Shown piece by piece: positions 56,910 through 64,000 of a DNA stretch of 64,000 nucleotides; the stretch's first letter is position 1; every line of letters begins with the position of its first letter. The DNA is from an uncultured Colwellia sp. (GTDB lineage: Bacteria; Pseudomonadota; Gammaproteobacteria; Enterobacterales; Alteromonadaceae). The stretch is taken from positions 1 through 64,000 of the forward strand of contig CAJXYE010000013.1 in assembly GCA_913063325.1 (NCBI GenBank), read 5' to 3'. The translations under genes and the position numbers were made by a program. The notes under the pieces are model-generated. The model did no database searches, had not been told where the DNA came from, and saw only the letters and a program-made list of their open reading frames with translations.

Positions 56910-57395
56910 CTAGCCGCCTGCTGCAGCCTGTTGTAATTTTCTATCCATAGCCGCTTCGAGCTGGCCTTTTTTGATTGCTAAATCGACTTCAAGTGATCGT
57001 CGTTCTTTAACTGATTCTTTATCTTCTTTGTCTTGTAGCATTTGAATCTGTACACTTAACTCTAAAATCTCCATCGATAACTCTCTAATTTCTTTATCGA
57101 GCTCACTCTCTTGTGCTTTCTCTGCGGCAGCAGCTTCTTCTGCAGTCATAACATTACCTAAACTGCTCGCATCTATATTCTTTTTATCTTCATCGTTTTC
57201 TTCAGCTTCAGTTGATTTTGCTTTCGCTTCTTCAGATAAAGCCAGTTGGTCTGGTTGCAACTGTTTACTTTTTTCAATATTACTAACACTCTCTGAAGTT
57301 TCTTGAGGTGTAAGTTTTTGAGATGTAGGCACTTGAGGGGAGCTGGTAGCTAATGATGAAATATTGAGTGATAAATGAGAGGCTATGCTTTCCAT
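56910..57395 (-). CDS. Coiled-coil protein of unknown function
   Basis: A 161-residue soluble protein without signal peptide. The N-terminal half is Ser/Thr/Gln-rich and probably disordered; residues about 86-155 are a highly charged Glu/Lys/Leu-rich coiled coil (ELDKEIRELSMEILELSVQI, DKEDKESVKERRSLEVDLAI). It ends QQAAAGG. I do not recognise it. The composition recalls small assembly factors or surface-layer anchors, but nothing can be stated. It is single, 88 bases upstream of the sulfatase gene on the same strand, with the repeat at 57532 behind it. Confidence 0.55.
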   Translation of the reverse strand: MESIASHLSLNISSLATSSPQVPTSQKLTPQETSESVSNIEKSKQLQPDQLALSEEAKAKSTEAEENDEDKKNIDASSLGNVMTAEEAAAAEKAQESELDKEIRELSMEILELSVQIQMLQDKEDKESVKERRSLEVDLAIKKGQLEAAMDRKLQQAAAGG

Positions 57396-57851
57396 GCTGA
57401 CTTCCTTGTGATTGAGAATTAAGGGGTTAATTAATCAGTATACTTATTAACGAGAGAGTAATCTAATTCTGGCATATTATAATAGCGCTATTTATTTTAG
57501 ACTCAGGTAATATCGTTTATAGTCGTGTTTATACCAATTTGATTAAATTTCTTCCCAACTCAGAGCTTTACTCGATGTTCAATAACAAGGAAAATTCGTT
57601 TCGGTTTAGTCACTCTAAATCAAATGAATTTAACGAAGTTAGTGGGCGTCGAGTAAGCTCCCAAGGGCGAGCATAAAAGGCTTACATGCTGCGTTATTGA
57701 TTTTGAGAAGGGAATAACCATTCTCTTCAATCAATGCCTTGCCTCTTAGCCTTTTACCTCTCGCTGAGTGGGAAAGAGCTTAATCAACTTGGTATTAATC
57801 GTCATGGTTAATTTTCTATGTCATGTCAAATTTATTAAGGAATTATTAATA
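57396..57851. other. 456-bp divergent interval with a repeat element
   Basis: Holds upstream sequence of the coiled-coil gene (57396-57531), the second copy of the 274-bp element (57532-57794), and the 57-bp leader of the WD40-like lipoprotein gene with AAGGAA before its ATG. Confidence 0.6.
57532..57794. repeat. 263-bp inverted-repeat element, copy 2
   Basis: Nearly identical to 41407-41680 (same orientation), with the same terminal inverted ends TACCAATTTGATTAAATTTC and CTTAATCAACTTGGTA, and an 11-base deletion near the middle relative to copy 1. Located immediately upstream of the WD40-like lipoprotein gene. Confidence 0.8.
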
Positions 57852-58838
57852 ATGATCAAATTGATCACATTACTAGGTGCAGTTTGCACATTAAGTCTTT
57901 TTGGCTGTAGTCAACAAGAGGTACATACAGGCAAATCATTATCAGCATTAAGCCATAGTGACAATATCATCACTGCATCAGCACTTTCAAAAGATGGTCA
58001 ATTTAACCTGGTGGCGGATGGTAAAACTGTTTGTTTATGGAACAATAAGCAGGTGGAATCACCATCACATTGCTTAACAGGTAATGAAGCTGAGTTTATT
58101 GAATTGCTTGATATTAGTGAGAACAATCAATTTTATCTGACTTCTAACCAAATGACTGTGCGTTTACATTCAGTACAAAGCAAGCAACAGCTTGGTGAAT
58201 GGGGGGTAGAAGGGCATATCATTAATGAGATGGATATATCAGCAAACGGCGACAAAATATTATTAGGTTTTAGAAGTGGTGAGGCTAGCATTATTGATGT
58301 TAAACGCAATAAGGTAACTACGTTTGAAAAACACCGTTTAGATATTAATTCAGTAAGTTTATCCGATGATGGCGCTATAGCTTTTACTGGCTCGAGTGAT
58401 AAAAAAGCCATGTTGTGGCAAACAGACTCTGGAAATAATATTCATGAATTTAAACATGCCTCACGAGTGAATCATGTCAGTATCAGTGCTGATGGTAAGC
58501 TTGGTTTTACCTTAGACGCGATAAAAGATCGTACTTTTTGGGACTTATCAAGGGGAAAATCGATAGCGGAGCTTGATACTAATTTACGATTTTTTGAATT
58601 TAATGATTCACGTTTTTCAGCTGACAATACACTATTATTAACGGGTTCTCCTAAGCAGGTTATTAAACTATGGCGAGTATCAGACGGTGTATTGATGGCT
58701 GAATGGCAATCTGAAGCGACAAAAGGAAGAGCTTCAGTGCTCAGTGTTGCCTATTCAGAGCAAGGCAAGATGGTTACCACAAATAGTGATGGCCTATTTG
58801 AGCAGTGGCAGCTGCCAAATATTCAGGTAAACAATTAA
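57852..58838 (+). CDS. WD40-repeat lipoprotein
   Basis: A 328-residue lipoprotein with lipobox LFGC (Cys at about residue 19 of the mature start MIKLITLLGAVCTLSLFG-C). The rest is a beta-propeller of WD40-type repeats: VSLSDDGAIAFTGSSDKKAM, LWQTDSG, VSISADGKLGFTLD, DNTLLLTGSPKQVIKLWRVS and GLFEQWQLP. WD40 repeats are less common in bacterial lipoproteins; they usually serve as protein-binding platforms. The start is ATG at 57852: the longer frame from 57768 would run into the repeat element and lack a good lipobox position. It is a single gene, convergent with the TonB receptor. Confidence 0.8.
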   Translation: MIKLITLLGAVCTLSLFGCSQQEVHTGKSLSALSHSDNIITASALSKDGQFNLVADGKTVCLWNNKQVESPSHCLTGNEAEFIELLDISENNQFYLTSNQMTVRLHSVQSKQQLGEWGVEGHIINEMDISANGDKILLGFRSGEASIIDVKRNKVTTFEKHRLDINSVSLSDDGAIAFTGSSDKKAMLWQTDSGNNIHEFKHASRVNHVSISADGKLGFTLDAIKDRTFWDLSRGKSIAELDTNLRFFEFNDSRFSADNTLLLTGSPKQVIKLWRVSDGVLMAEWQSEATKGRASVLSVAYSEQGKMVTTNSDGLFEQWQLPNIQVNN

Positions 58839-58977
58839 TTCAATTGTATTTATTACATAGCGACTTATTCATTTATATATAATAGTTTCGTCTGGAAAGT
58901 ACGCATTCGAGACATAAATACATTCCTGAATGTTAACGTCAACTTTCCGATCATATAGCTGACATAATTTCCTATTT

Positions 58978-59008
58978 CTAAGGCGCAAAGGGGCACAATG
59001 TGCCTTAG
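58978..59008. terminator. Probable terminator between convergent genes
   Basis: A 10-bp stem, CTAAGGCGCA / TGTGCCTTAG (one G-T pair), between the WD40-like lipoprotein and the TonB receptor genes, followed by AATTTATTT. Confidence 0.5.
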
Positions 59009-59103
59009 AATTTATTTCACTTAATGCATCATACCTTCATGTTATGAGAAGTTTCAGTAACAACATACTGCTTAAAGAAAGCTGATCCTTTAGTGTTGTC
59101 TTA

Positions 59104-60993
59104 TTAAAAATTTGAAGAAAGGCTTGCTGTTAGGCTTCTACCTTCATTTTCAAAACCAATGGCTCGTTCTGTTTTACTATTTGAAATATTTTTAATCGCA
59201 AAACGTAATGCTATTTTGGGCTTAATTTGCCAAAGCATTGAAACATTCATTTGAAAACCACCTTCCATGCTGACCATTCCTGTAGGGATAGAGCTATCAT
59301 AATAATTATCGTTATAGGCTAAATGAGTTATCAATGATACGGTTTTAAGTGGTTGATAATTGAATTGTAAATTTCCTTTCCATTCGGGTCTACGTCGCAA
59401 TACTACATTATCTTCAAAAGTGTTTATTTTGTCATAGCTTATATTTCCTGAGATATTAAGCTGAGTTAATGCATCATAATCAACCGACCATTCTGTGCCC
59501 CTGGCTCTAACTTCTGAACGATTAACATTGGTAAATAATTCAGGGTCGAAATCTACAAGGTTTTTATAGGTGTTTTGGTAGGCACTTAAGCGCATGTTTA
59601 ACTTTTCTGATAAGGCGTGTTCAAGTGTCACATCGTAATTTTGGCTTGTTTCTGGTTTTAGTTGTGGATTGCCTACAAATGGATGAGCGATAGCAAAAAA
59701 ACTAGGTAGCTTATATCCTTCACTATATTCAGCAGAAAGGGAGCTTGCATTATCTATTTGATAGTTAGTGGTAAATCGTATGGTGTCTATATTGAGTTGT
59801 TCTGCATCGTCATGTCTAAAACTGCCAGTCATATTAACTTTGTCTGTAACATTAATTGATGATTCTATAAAAATAGCTTTAGTTGTACGTTTTAGGATGT
59901 AATTAGCAGGAACTGGATAGCCGAAGTCAATGCTACTGTTCATACTACCATCTTCTTGAGTCAATGAAGCACCAATGGCCAATAATGCATTATCATTTAT
60001 TTGGTAAGTAGCAACGCTATTGATATCCCAATGTTTATAGTCACTAATAGAATCTATAGCAGGTACGGGATCTAATAAACCAGCGGCAATACCAGGGTTG
60101 GATATTGTTTCTTTACGTTGGGCGAGAGCGGTAGATAAAGTTACGTTAAGCTTTGGTGTTATGTTTTGGAGTAAATTAGCAAAATAGTTTTGTTGGCTAT
60201 AGTCTCTAGATTCGGGCGTTCTAATTATAGCTAGTCGGTTTCCGCCACTATCTTCAGGAAAATATTTTGATAGGCCAGAAGATGAATAAAAGCCAAGTTG
60301 CCAGTGCGAATTGATATTATTGATTGAGCTAAGGCTGGTATTAAATATATTACGTTTAAAGTCATCACCAAAGGTACCTTCGGCTCGATTTTGAACTGTG
60401 CCAGTTACAGTTAAATTAGCAATATTTGCTACATCAGTGTTTAAATGAAGCATACCCCCTAACATATTGTTACTGCCAACTTTTATGCTAGCTATAGCAA
60501 GTTCCCCATCCTGAGCCTTCTTAGTAGTAATACTTATTACACCTGAAAGTGCATCACTACCATAAATAGTTGAGAAACTGCCATAATATATTTCAATCTT
60601 TTCAATAATAGCAGGGTCTATAGTTCCAAGATCAAATGCGCCGCCTCGACTGTTGGTAGGGTCATTTACCTTGACGCCATCAATCATAAATACAACAAAG
60701 TTTGGATCACCACCCCTTAATGATAAAAAGGTTAACCCACCAATCCCTCCTTGATTAAAAACATCAACTCCGGGCACAGTGCTTAAAATATCAGCAATGC
60801 TATTTGGCGCAAGTGCGGCAATATTTTGGGAATCTATGGTTACTTTTGGAATATTGTTGGCAATATTATGACTAATATGACTTCCAGTAACGGTGAAAAC
60901 TTCTATTTTTTCAGATGCTTTAGTTGGCACTTGTGCTAACCATAGGGCGGATAATAGGAATATTTTTTCTTTATTCATTAGTGATATTGTCAT
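59104..60993 (-). CDS. TonB-dependent outer-membrane receptor
   Basis: A 629-residue receptor with a signal peptide (about 1-28). A possible TonB box (KIEVFTVTG) precedes the plug domain (about 45-160, DILSTVPGVDVFNQGGIGGLTFLSLRGG, VVFMIDGVKVNDPT), then a 22-strand barrel ending in the usual C-terminal aromatic (SLSSNF). Plug and barrel resemble the BtuB/vitamin B12 group, but the operon (FG-GAP protein with heme motif, GH3 glycosidase) suggests a glycan- or glycoside-derived ligand rather than cobalamin. It follows the FG-GAP gene by 3 bases. Confidence 0.88.
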   Translation of the reverse strand: MTISLMNKEKIFLLSALWLAQVPTKASEKIEVFTVTGSHISHNIANNIPKVTIDSQNIAALAPNSIADILSTVPGVDVFNQGGIGGLTFLSLRGGDPNFVVFMIDGVKVNDPTNSRGGAFDLGTIDPAIIEKIEIYYGSFSTIYGSDALSGVISITTKKAQDGELAIASIKVGSNNMLGGMLHLNTDVANIANLTVTGTVQNRAEGTFGDDFKRNIFNTSLSSINNINSHWQLGFYSSSGLSKYFPEDSGGNRLAIIRTPESRDYSQQNYFANLLQNITPKLNVTLSTALAQRKETISNPGIAAGLLDPVPAIDSISDYKHWDINSVATYQINDNALLAIGASLTQEDGSMNSSIDFGYPVPANYILKRTTKAIFIESSINVTDKVNMTGSFRHDDAEQLNIDTIRFTTNYQIDNASSLSAEYSEGYKLPSFFAIAHPFVGNPQLKPETSQNYDVTLEHALSEKLNMRLSAYQNTYKNLVDFDPELFTNVNRSEVRARGTEWSVDYDALTQLNISGNISYDKINTFEDNVVLRRRPEWKGNLQFNYQPLKTVSLITHLAYNDNYYDSSIPTGMVSMEGGFQMNVSMLWQIKPKIALRFAIKNISNSKTERAIGFENEGRSLTASLSSNF

Positions 60994-60996
60994 TTA

Positions 60997-62547
60997 TTAA
61001 GTTTTTTTATTTTCAAAAATGGCGATGCCAACATTTAAGGCGTCAGTTTCAGTTTCAGTTTTTTTGCTAGGTTGATTGCTATTTTTTTGCTGTGCAGCCA
61101 TAACCATTTCAATCATTAAGTCCATACGAAATACGCCAGCGATTATATCTAGGTGGTTGTTACCAGTAATATCTTTTAATTCAAGAGACACGATACTACG
61201 GGGACTATTAGTGATGTTGTGGCGAATAAACTCTTGTTTTCCGTTATTTTCAAACCAAATCAAACTTTGTCGTTGAGGATCCTCCCAGTAGTTGTGCCAG
61301 CTACTGGCAACGACATCAATGTCGCCATCATTATCTAGATCTCCTGCAACGGCATTTGATGCACCGTAGAATCGGCCAATATCATGATAAATAAATGTTA
61401 AGTTACCTTTATTTTCAGACCACTGTACACCGTGATAGGGTTTTGGATCCATTTGTAGGTCATTTGCATCACCATTGGTGAAAAGTAGATCTAGATCATC
61501 ATCATTATCCATATCTACCAGTTTCATACTTGTAGAGCCGAACATTGGATGAGGAGCTTGGCCAAGTCGAACTTGTTGAAACTTTCCATTGCCTTTATTG
61601 ATCATGGCAATAATAACTTCATGCTCTTGGGCAATTAAGCTAACTAAGTCAATTTTACCATCGTTATTAATATCAGCAGGTATAACATTTAGTGCCCCAC
61701 TTCCTTTTAAAATGGTGTGCCTTTTATGTAAACCATTGCCGGTATTTTCTAACCATGCAATTTCACCAACAAAACCACCGCCAAATATTGAAACAGCAAT
61801 ATCAAGATCTTTATCACCATCTAAATCAACAGCACTTACATCGGTAATTCGACCAACATTATTGAGTAAAACACTGCGTTTAAATTTCCCTGGGGTTAAT
61901 TGAGTAAGTAAAACAACCTCGCCGACAAGTTTATCTGAAGGAGGGAAGTCACCTAAAACTGCAACAATTATGTCTTGATCACCATCATTATCATAGTCAA
62001 CCACTTCGGTGTTTACCGGCACGTTTGCCTTAGTCAGTAATGTTTCTTGCCATTCTCCTTTAACTTGGCTCAAAATAATAATTTCATTTCGTTCAGCATC
62101 GCTAATCAATAACTCTTTACTTGATTTTAAATTGATATCTATAGATTTAGCATTCACAACCAAGGGAAAAGACGATTTTTTTGGAACATCTATCTTTTGA
62201 AATGTTCTGCTTGAAGACACACTGGGCGTATAGGGTAAAACAGGGAGATATTCAGGGCTATTTCTCACGTAATAATTGGAGATAATGGTGCCCACCTCTT
62301 CAGAGATAAATTCTTTCCCCAATCGTTTCGCTGAAAGATTTGCCATAGCTCTGACTGCAAGTGGCCAGTTTCTTTTCGGCATTAGATAGGCTGGCGGTAC
62401 TTTATGACACACACCACAATATTGATTTACTACTTCTTTGTCATTAACCTTTTCTATTGATTTTTTTGGAACCTCTTCAGCTGGAGAGCAAACTGAAAAG
62501 AGGGTTAAACATAGCAATAAATGAGTTGTTATTTTTGGGGTTAGCAT
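60997..62547 (-). CDS. FG-GAP/VCBS repeat protein with a single CxxCH heme motif
   Basis: A 516-residue exported protein (signal peptide about 1-20). A short N-terminal cytochrome-like segment carries C44-G-V-C47-H48 followed by MPKRNWPLAVRAM. From about residue 135 on, calcium-binding FG-GAP/VCBS repeats build a propeller: DYDNDGDQDIIVAV, DLDGDKDLDIAVSI, DINNDGKIDLVSLI, DMDNDDDLDLLFTN, DLDNDGDIDVVASS, and DITGNNHLDIIAGV. A heme-attachment motif on an FG-GAP propeller is unusual. No distal methionine is assigned. It is in an operon with a GH3 glycosidase (33 bases before) and a TonB receptor (3 bases after), so it may bind or expose the substrate at the surface. Confidence 0.8.
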   Translation of the reverse strand: MLTPKITTHLLLCLTLFSVCSPAEEVPKKSIEKVNDKEVVNQYCGVCHKVPPAYLMPKRNWPLAVRAMANLSAKRLGKEFISEEVGTIISNYYVRNSPEYLPVLPYTPSVSSSRTFQKIDVPKKSSFPLVVNAKSIDINLKSSKELLISDAERNEIIILSQVKGEWQETLLTKANVPVNTEVVDYDNDGDQDIIVAVLGDFPPSDKLVGEVVLLTQLTPGKFKRSVLLNNVGRITDVSAVDLDGDKDLDIAVSIFGGGFVGEIAWLENTGNGLHKRHTILKGSGALNVIPADINNDGKIDLVSLIAQEHEVIIAMINKGNGKFQQVRLGQAPHPMFGSTSMKLVDMDNDDDLDLLFTNGDANDLQMDPKPYHGVQWSENKGNLTFIYHDIGRFYGASNAVAGDLDNDGDIDVVASSWHNYWEDPQRQSLIWFENNGKQEFIRHNITNSPRSIVSLELKDITGNNHLDIIAGVFRMDLMIEMVMAAQQKNSNQPSKKTETETDALNVGIAIFENKKT

Positions 62548-62580
62548 CGCATAATCTCTGAAAGTACTTGTTTTTATATA

Positions 62581-64000
62581 TTAATATCGTAACCCATAAC
62601 CTTGTGGAAATAAGGTTGGGGAATTTTTTGATTTTGTTTGGGGCCAATCAAAAGATAGTTTTCCCTGAAAATTGAAATCACCAAAGATAACATCACTAAC
62701 TCCATGTCCTTCTGTACCTGGCAACCAAGCTGCGACAAAAGCTGCAGCCGCTTCAAGTTCTGGGTTAATAATTAGTGTTCTACCCGATATCAAAATGACG
62801 ACGACAGGTAATCCTATATCTTTTAGTTCTTTAATTGTTGCATAATCTTCAGGGTGTAATTCTTGTAATTCTATCGAACTGCCATAAGGGTCTGAAATAT
62901 TAATTTGGCCATTTATTTGTGATCCTGCTTCTATAATAAGATTATCGTTGTCTCTAATATCCCCAAATCCTTCAGCATAAGGAGTTTCACCAACCACTAC
63001 TATAGCAATGTCATGATCTTTTGCCTCAATATCATTGAGTGATTTTTTTAATATGGCATTAGGTGCAATATTTTTAATGCCCTGCCAAATTGAGGTTGCT
63101 TGTTCAAAATCATCGTTGCCTGAAACACCTTGCCAATCGACAGTAAATCCACCACATTGATGACCAATGTTATCGGCATTTTTTCCAGTCACTATAATAT
63201 TCGCGGCCTTATTCAAAGGTAGTGTTTGATAATTTTTAAGCAATACTATTGATTTTCTCACTGCCTCGCGTGCTACTTTTCGGTGTTCTATAGAGCCGAA
63301 GCTTTTATGATTTGCCCATTTTCGTTTACTTGGTGTCGATGCATCAAGTAATCCCGTAGCGACTTTTACTGTAAGAATTCTACGCACTGCATCATTGATT
63401 CTTGATATGGATATTGTTCCTAATTCTACATGGTTATGTATGTGTCTAATGAATTGTTGCCAATTATCTGAAACCATAAACATATCTATACCTGAATTTA
63501 CACCTTGTGCAATTGATAAGTAGAAATCATCTGAAAGGTAGTCAATACCGTTCATGTCGGACACTACAAATCCTGAGAACTTAAGCTGCTTTTTTAATAC
63601 CTCGGTAAGCAGAAACTGGTGTCCATGGCATTTGTTTCCATTCCAGCTATTAAACGAAGCCATTATCGTCATTACTCCCGATTTAATTGCTGTAATATAT
63701 GGACTTATATGGGTTTTATTCAACTCTTGCCAAGAAATTTTGGCATCTCCTTGATCAATGCCGTGAGATGTTGCCCCGTCGCCAACCCAATGCTTTGCAC
63801 AAGCGATAATACCTTCTGTCTGCGGTATATTTTGCAGGCCAGTTATTATATTACTTACATATTTATTTGTTATAACAGGTGATTGTGAAAAGCTTTCGTA
63901 AAAGCGACCCCAGTGATTATTTTTAGCCACAGCAAGGTTGGGGGCAAATACCCAGTCGAGGCCACTGGCCAATACTTCTTTACGGGTAATTATTGCTATA
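62581..64000 (-). CDS. GH3 family beta-glycosidase (C-terminal part; start outside window)
   Basis: The frame is open from the window end (64000) to TAA at 62581, giving about 472 residues. The visible part starts inside the (beta/alpha)8 barrel (TRKEVLASGLDWVFAP, WGRFYESFS), with the substrate motif KHWVGDG, and the nucleophile Asp in GFVVSDMNG. The second, alpha/beta-sandwich domain follows (KSIVLLKNYQTLPL, IVVTGKNADNIG, VVVGETPYAEG, WLPGTEGHG) and it ends FPQGYGLRY. Closest in style to exo-beta-1,4/1,3-glucosidases. A TTG at 63972 looks like a start but lies inside conserved GH3 sequence, so it is not used. Located upstream in the operon with the FG-GAP protein and TonB receptor. Confidence 0.92.
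   Translation of the reverse strand, partial: IAIITRKEVLASGLDWVFAPNLAVAKNNHWGRFYESFSQSPVITNKYVSNIITGLQNIPQTEGIIACAKHWVGDGATSHGIDQGDAKISWQELNKTHISPYITAIKSGVMTIMASFNSWNGNKCHGHQFLLTEVLKKQLKFSGFVVSDMNGIDYLSDDFYLSIAQGVNSGIDMFMVSDNWQQFIRHIHNHVELGTISISRINDAVRRILTVKVATGLLDASTPSKRKWANHKSFGSIEHRKVAREAVRKSIVLLKNYQTLPLNKAANIIVTGKNADNIGHQCGGFTVDWQGVSGNDDFEQATSIWQGIKNIAPNAILKKSLNDIEAKDHDIAIVVVGETPYAEGFGDIRDNDNLIIEAGSQINGQINISDPYGSSIELQELHPEDYATIKELKDIGLPVVVILISGRTLIINPELEAAAAFVAAWLPGTEGHGVSDVIFGDFNFQGKLSFDWPQTKSKNSPTLFPQGYGLRY

Overview
The window looks like a chromosomal segment of a marine gammaproteobacterium of the Alteromonadales, most like Colwellia or a close relative. This is inferred from the low-GC, AT-rich coding style, from the block queG / tsaE-amiB-mutL-miaA-hfq-hflX-hflK-hflC-purA, from ubiE-ubiJ-ubiB, rep, ubiK and cpsG, and from short palindromic repeat elements scattered between genes. 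No rRNA, tRNA, CRISPR array, integrase or transposase was seen.

Layout. 1-2.4 kb: the tail of a small membrane protein, a Rho-binding antiterminator, a DUF2024 protein and a secreted protein, divergent from a MarR regulator with a cysteine-rich tail. 2.5-10.1 kb: an accessory module with a secreted PD40 propeller protein, a serine hydrolase, a second serine hydrolase fused to a PD40 propeller, and an esterase, all on the minus strand. It is divergent from a CadC/ToxR-type membrane regulator whose periplasmic part is also propeller-like. 10.3-12.6 kb: a metallo-beta-lactamase-fold hydrolase and an HDOD protein. 12.7-17.7 kb: an RND efflux pump, its adaptor and a TetR regulator. 18.1-19.0 kb: a GNAT enzyme and a DUF2750 protein. 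19.0-23.4 kb: an ABC transporter plus an AttH/CrtC-like lipoprotein.

24-31.4 kb is housekeeping: ubiquinone genes ubiE, ubiJ, ubiB and ubiK, the helicase rep, and the phosphomannomutase gene. 31.8-40 kb holds a PrsT-like TPR lipoprotein, a small cytochrome c, two small cytoplasmic proteins including DUF523, a very large membrane protein that looks like a hybrid histidine kinase stripped of its phosphotransfer residues, a DUF1289 protein and a small membrane coiled-coil protein. 40-54.7 kb is the conserved queG / tsaE-to-purA block, followed by a short malic enzyme. 54.8-64 kb is accessory again: small lipoproteins, a sulfatase, an orphan coiled-coil protein, a WD40-like lipoprotein, and an operon of a GH3 glycosidase (cut by the window end), a heme-motif FG-GAP protein and a TonB-dependent receptor, which suggests glycan scavenging.

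Most notable: (1) the hydrolase/PD40 module, where the same pair of domains occurs as two genes and as one fused gene beside a propeller-bearing membrane regulator; (2) the pseudo-hybrid kinase at 36.3-39.2 kb, with the DHp His, receiver Asp and HPt His positions apparently replaced by Lys, Thr and Gln; (3) several families of non-coding inverted-repeat elements, including a near-identical pair at 41.4 and 57.5 kb; (4) a possible ~200-nt minus-strand small RNA upstream of ubiE.
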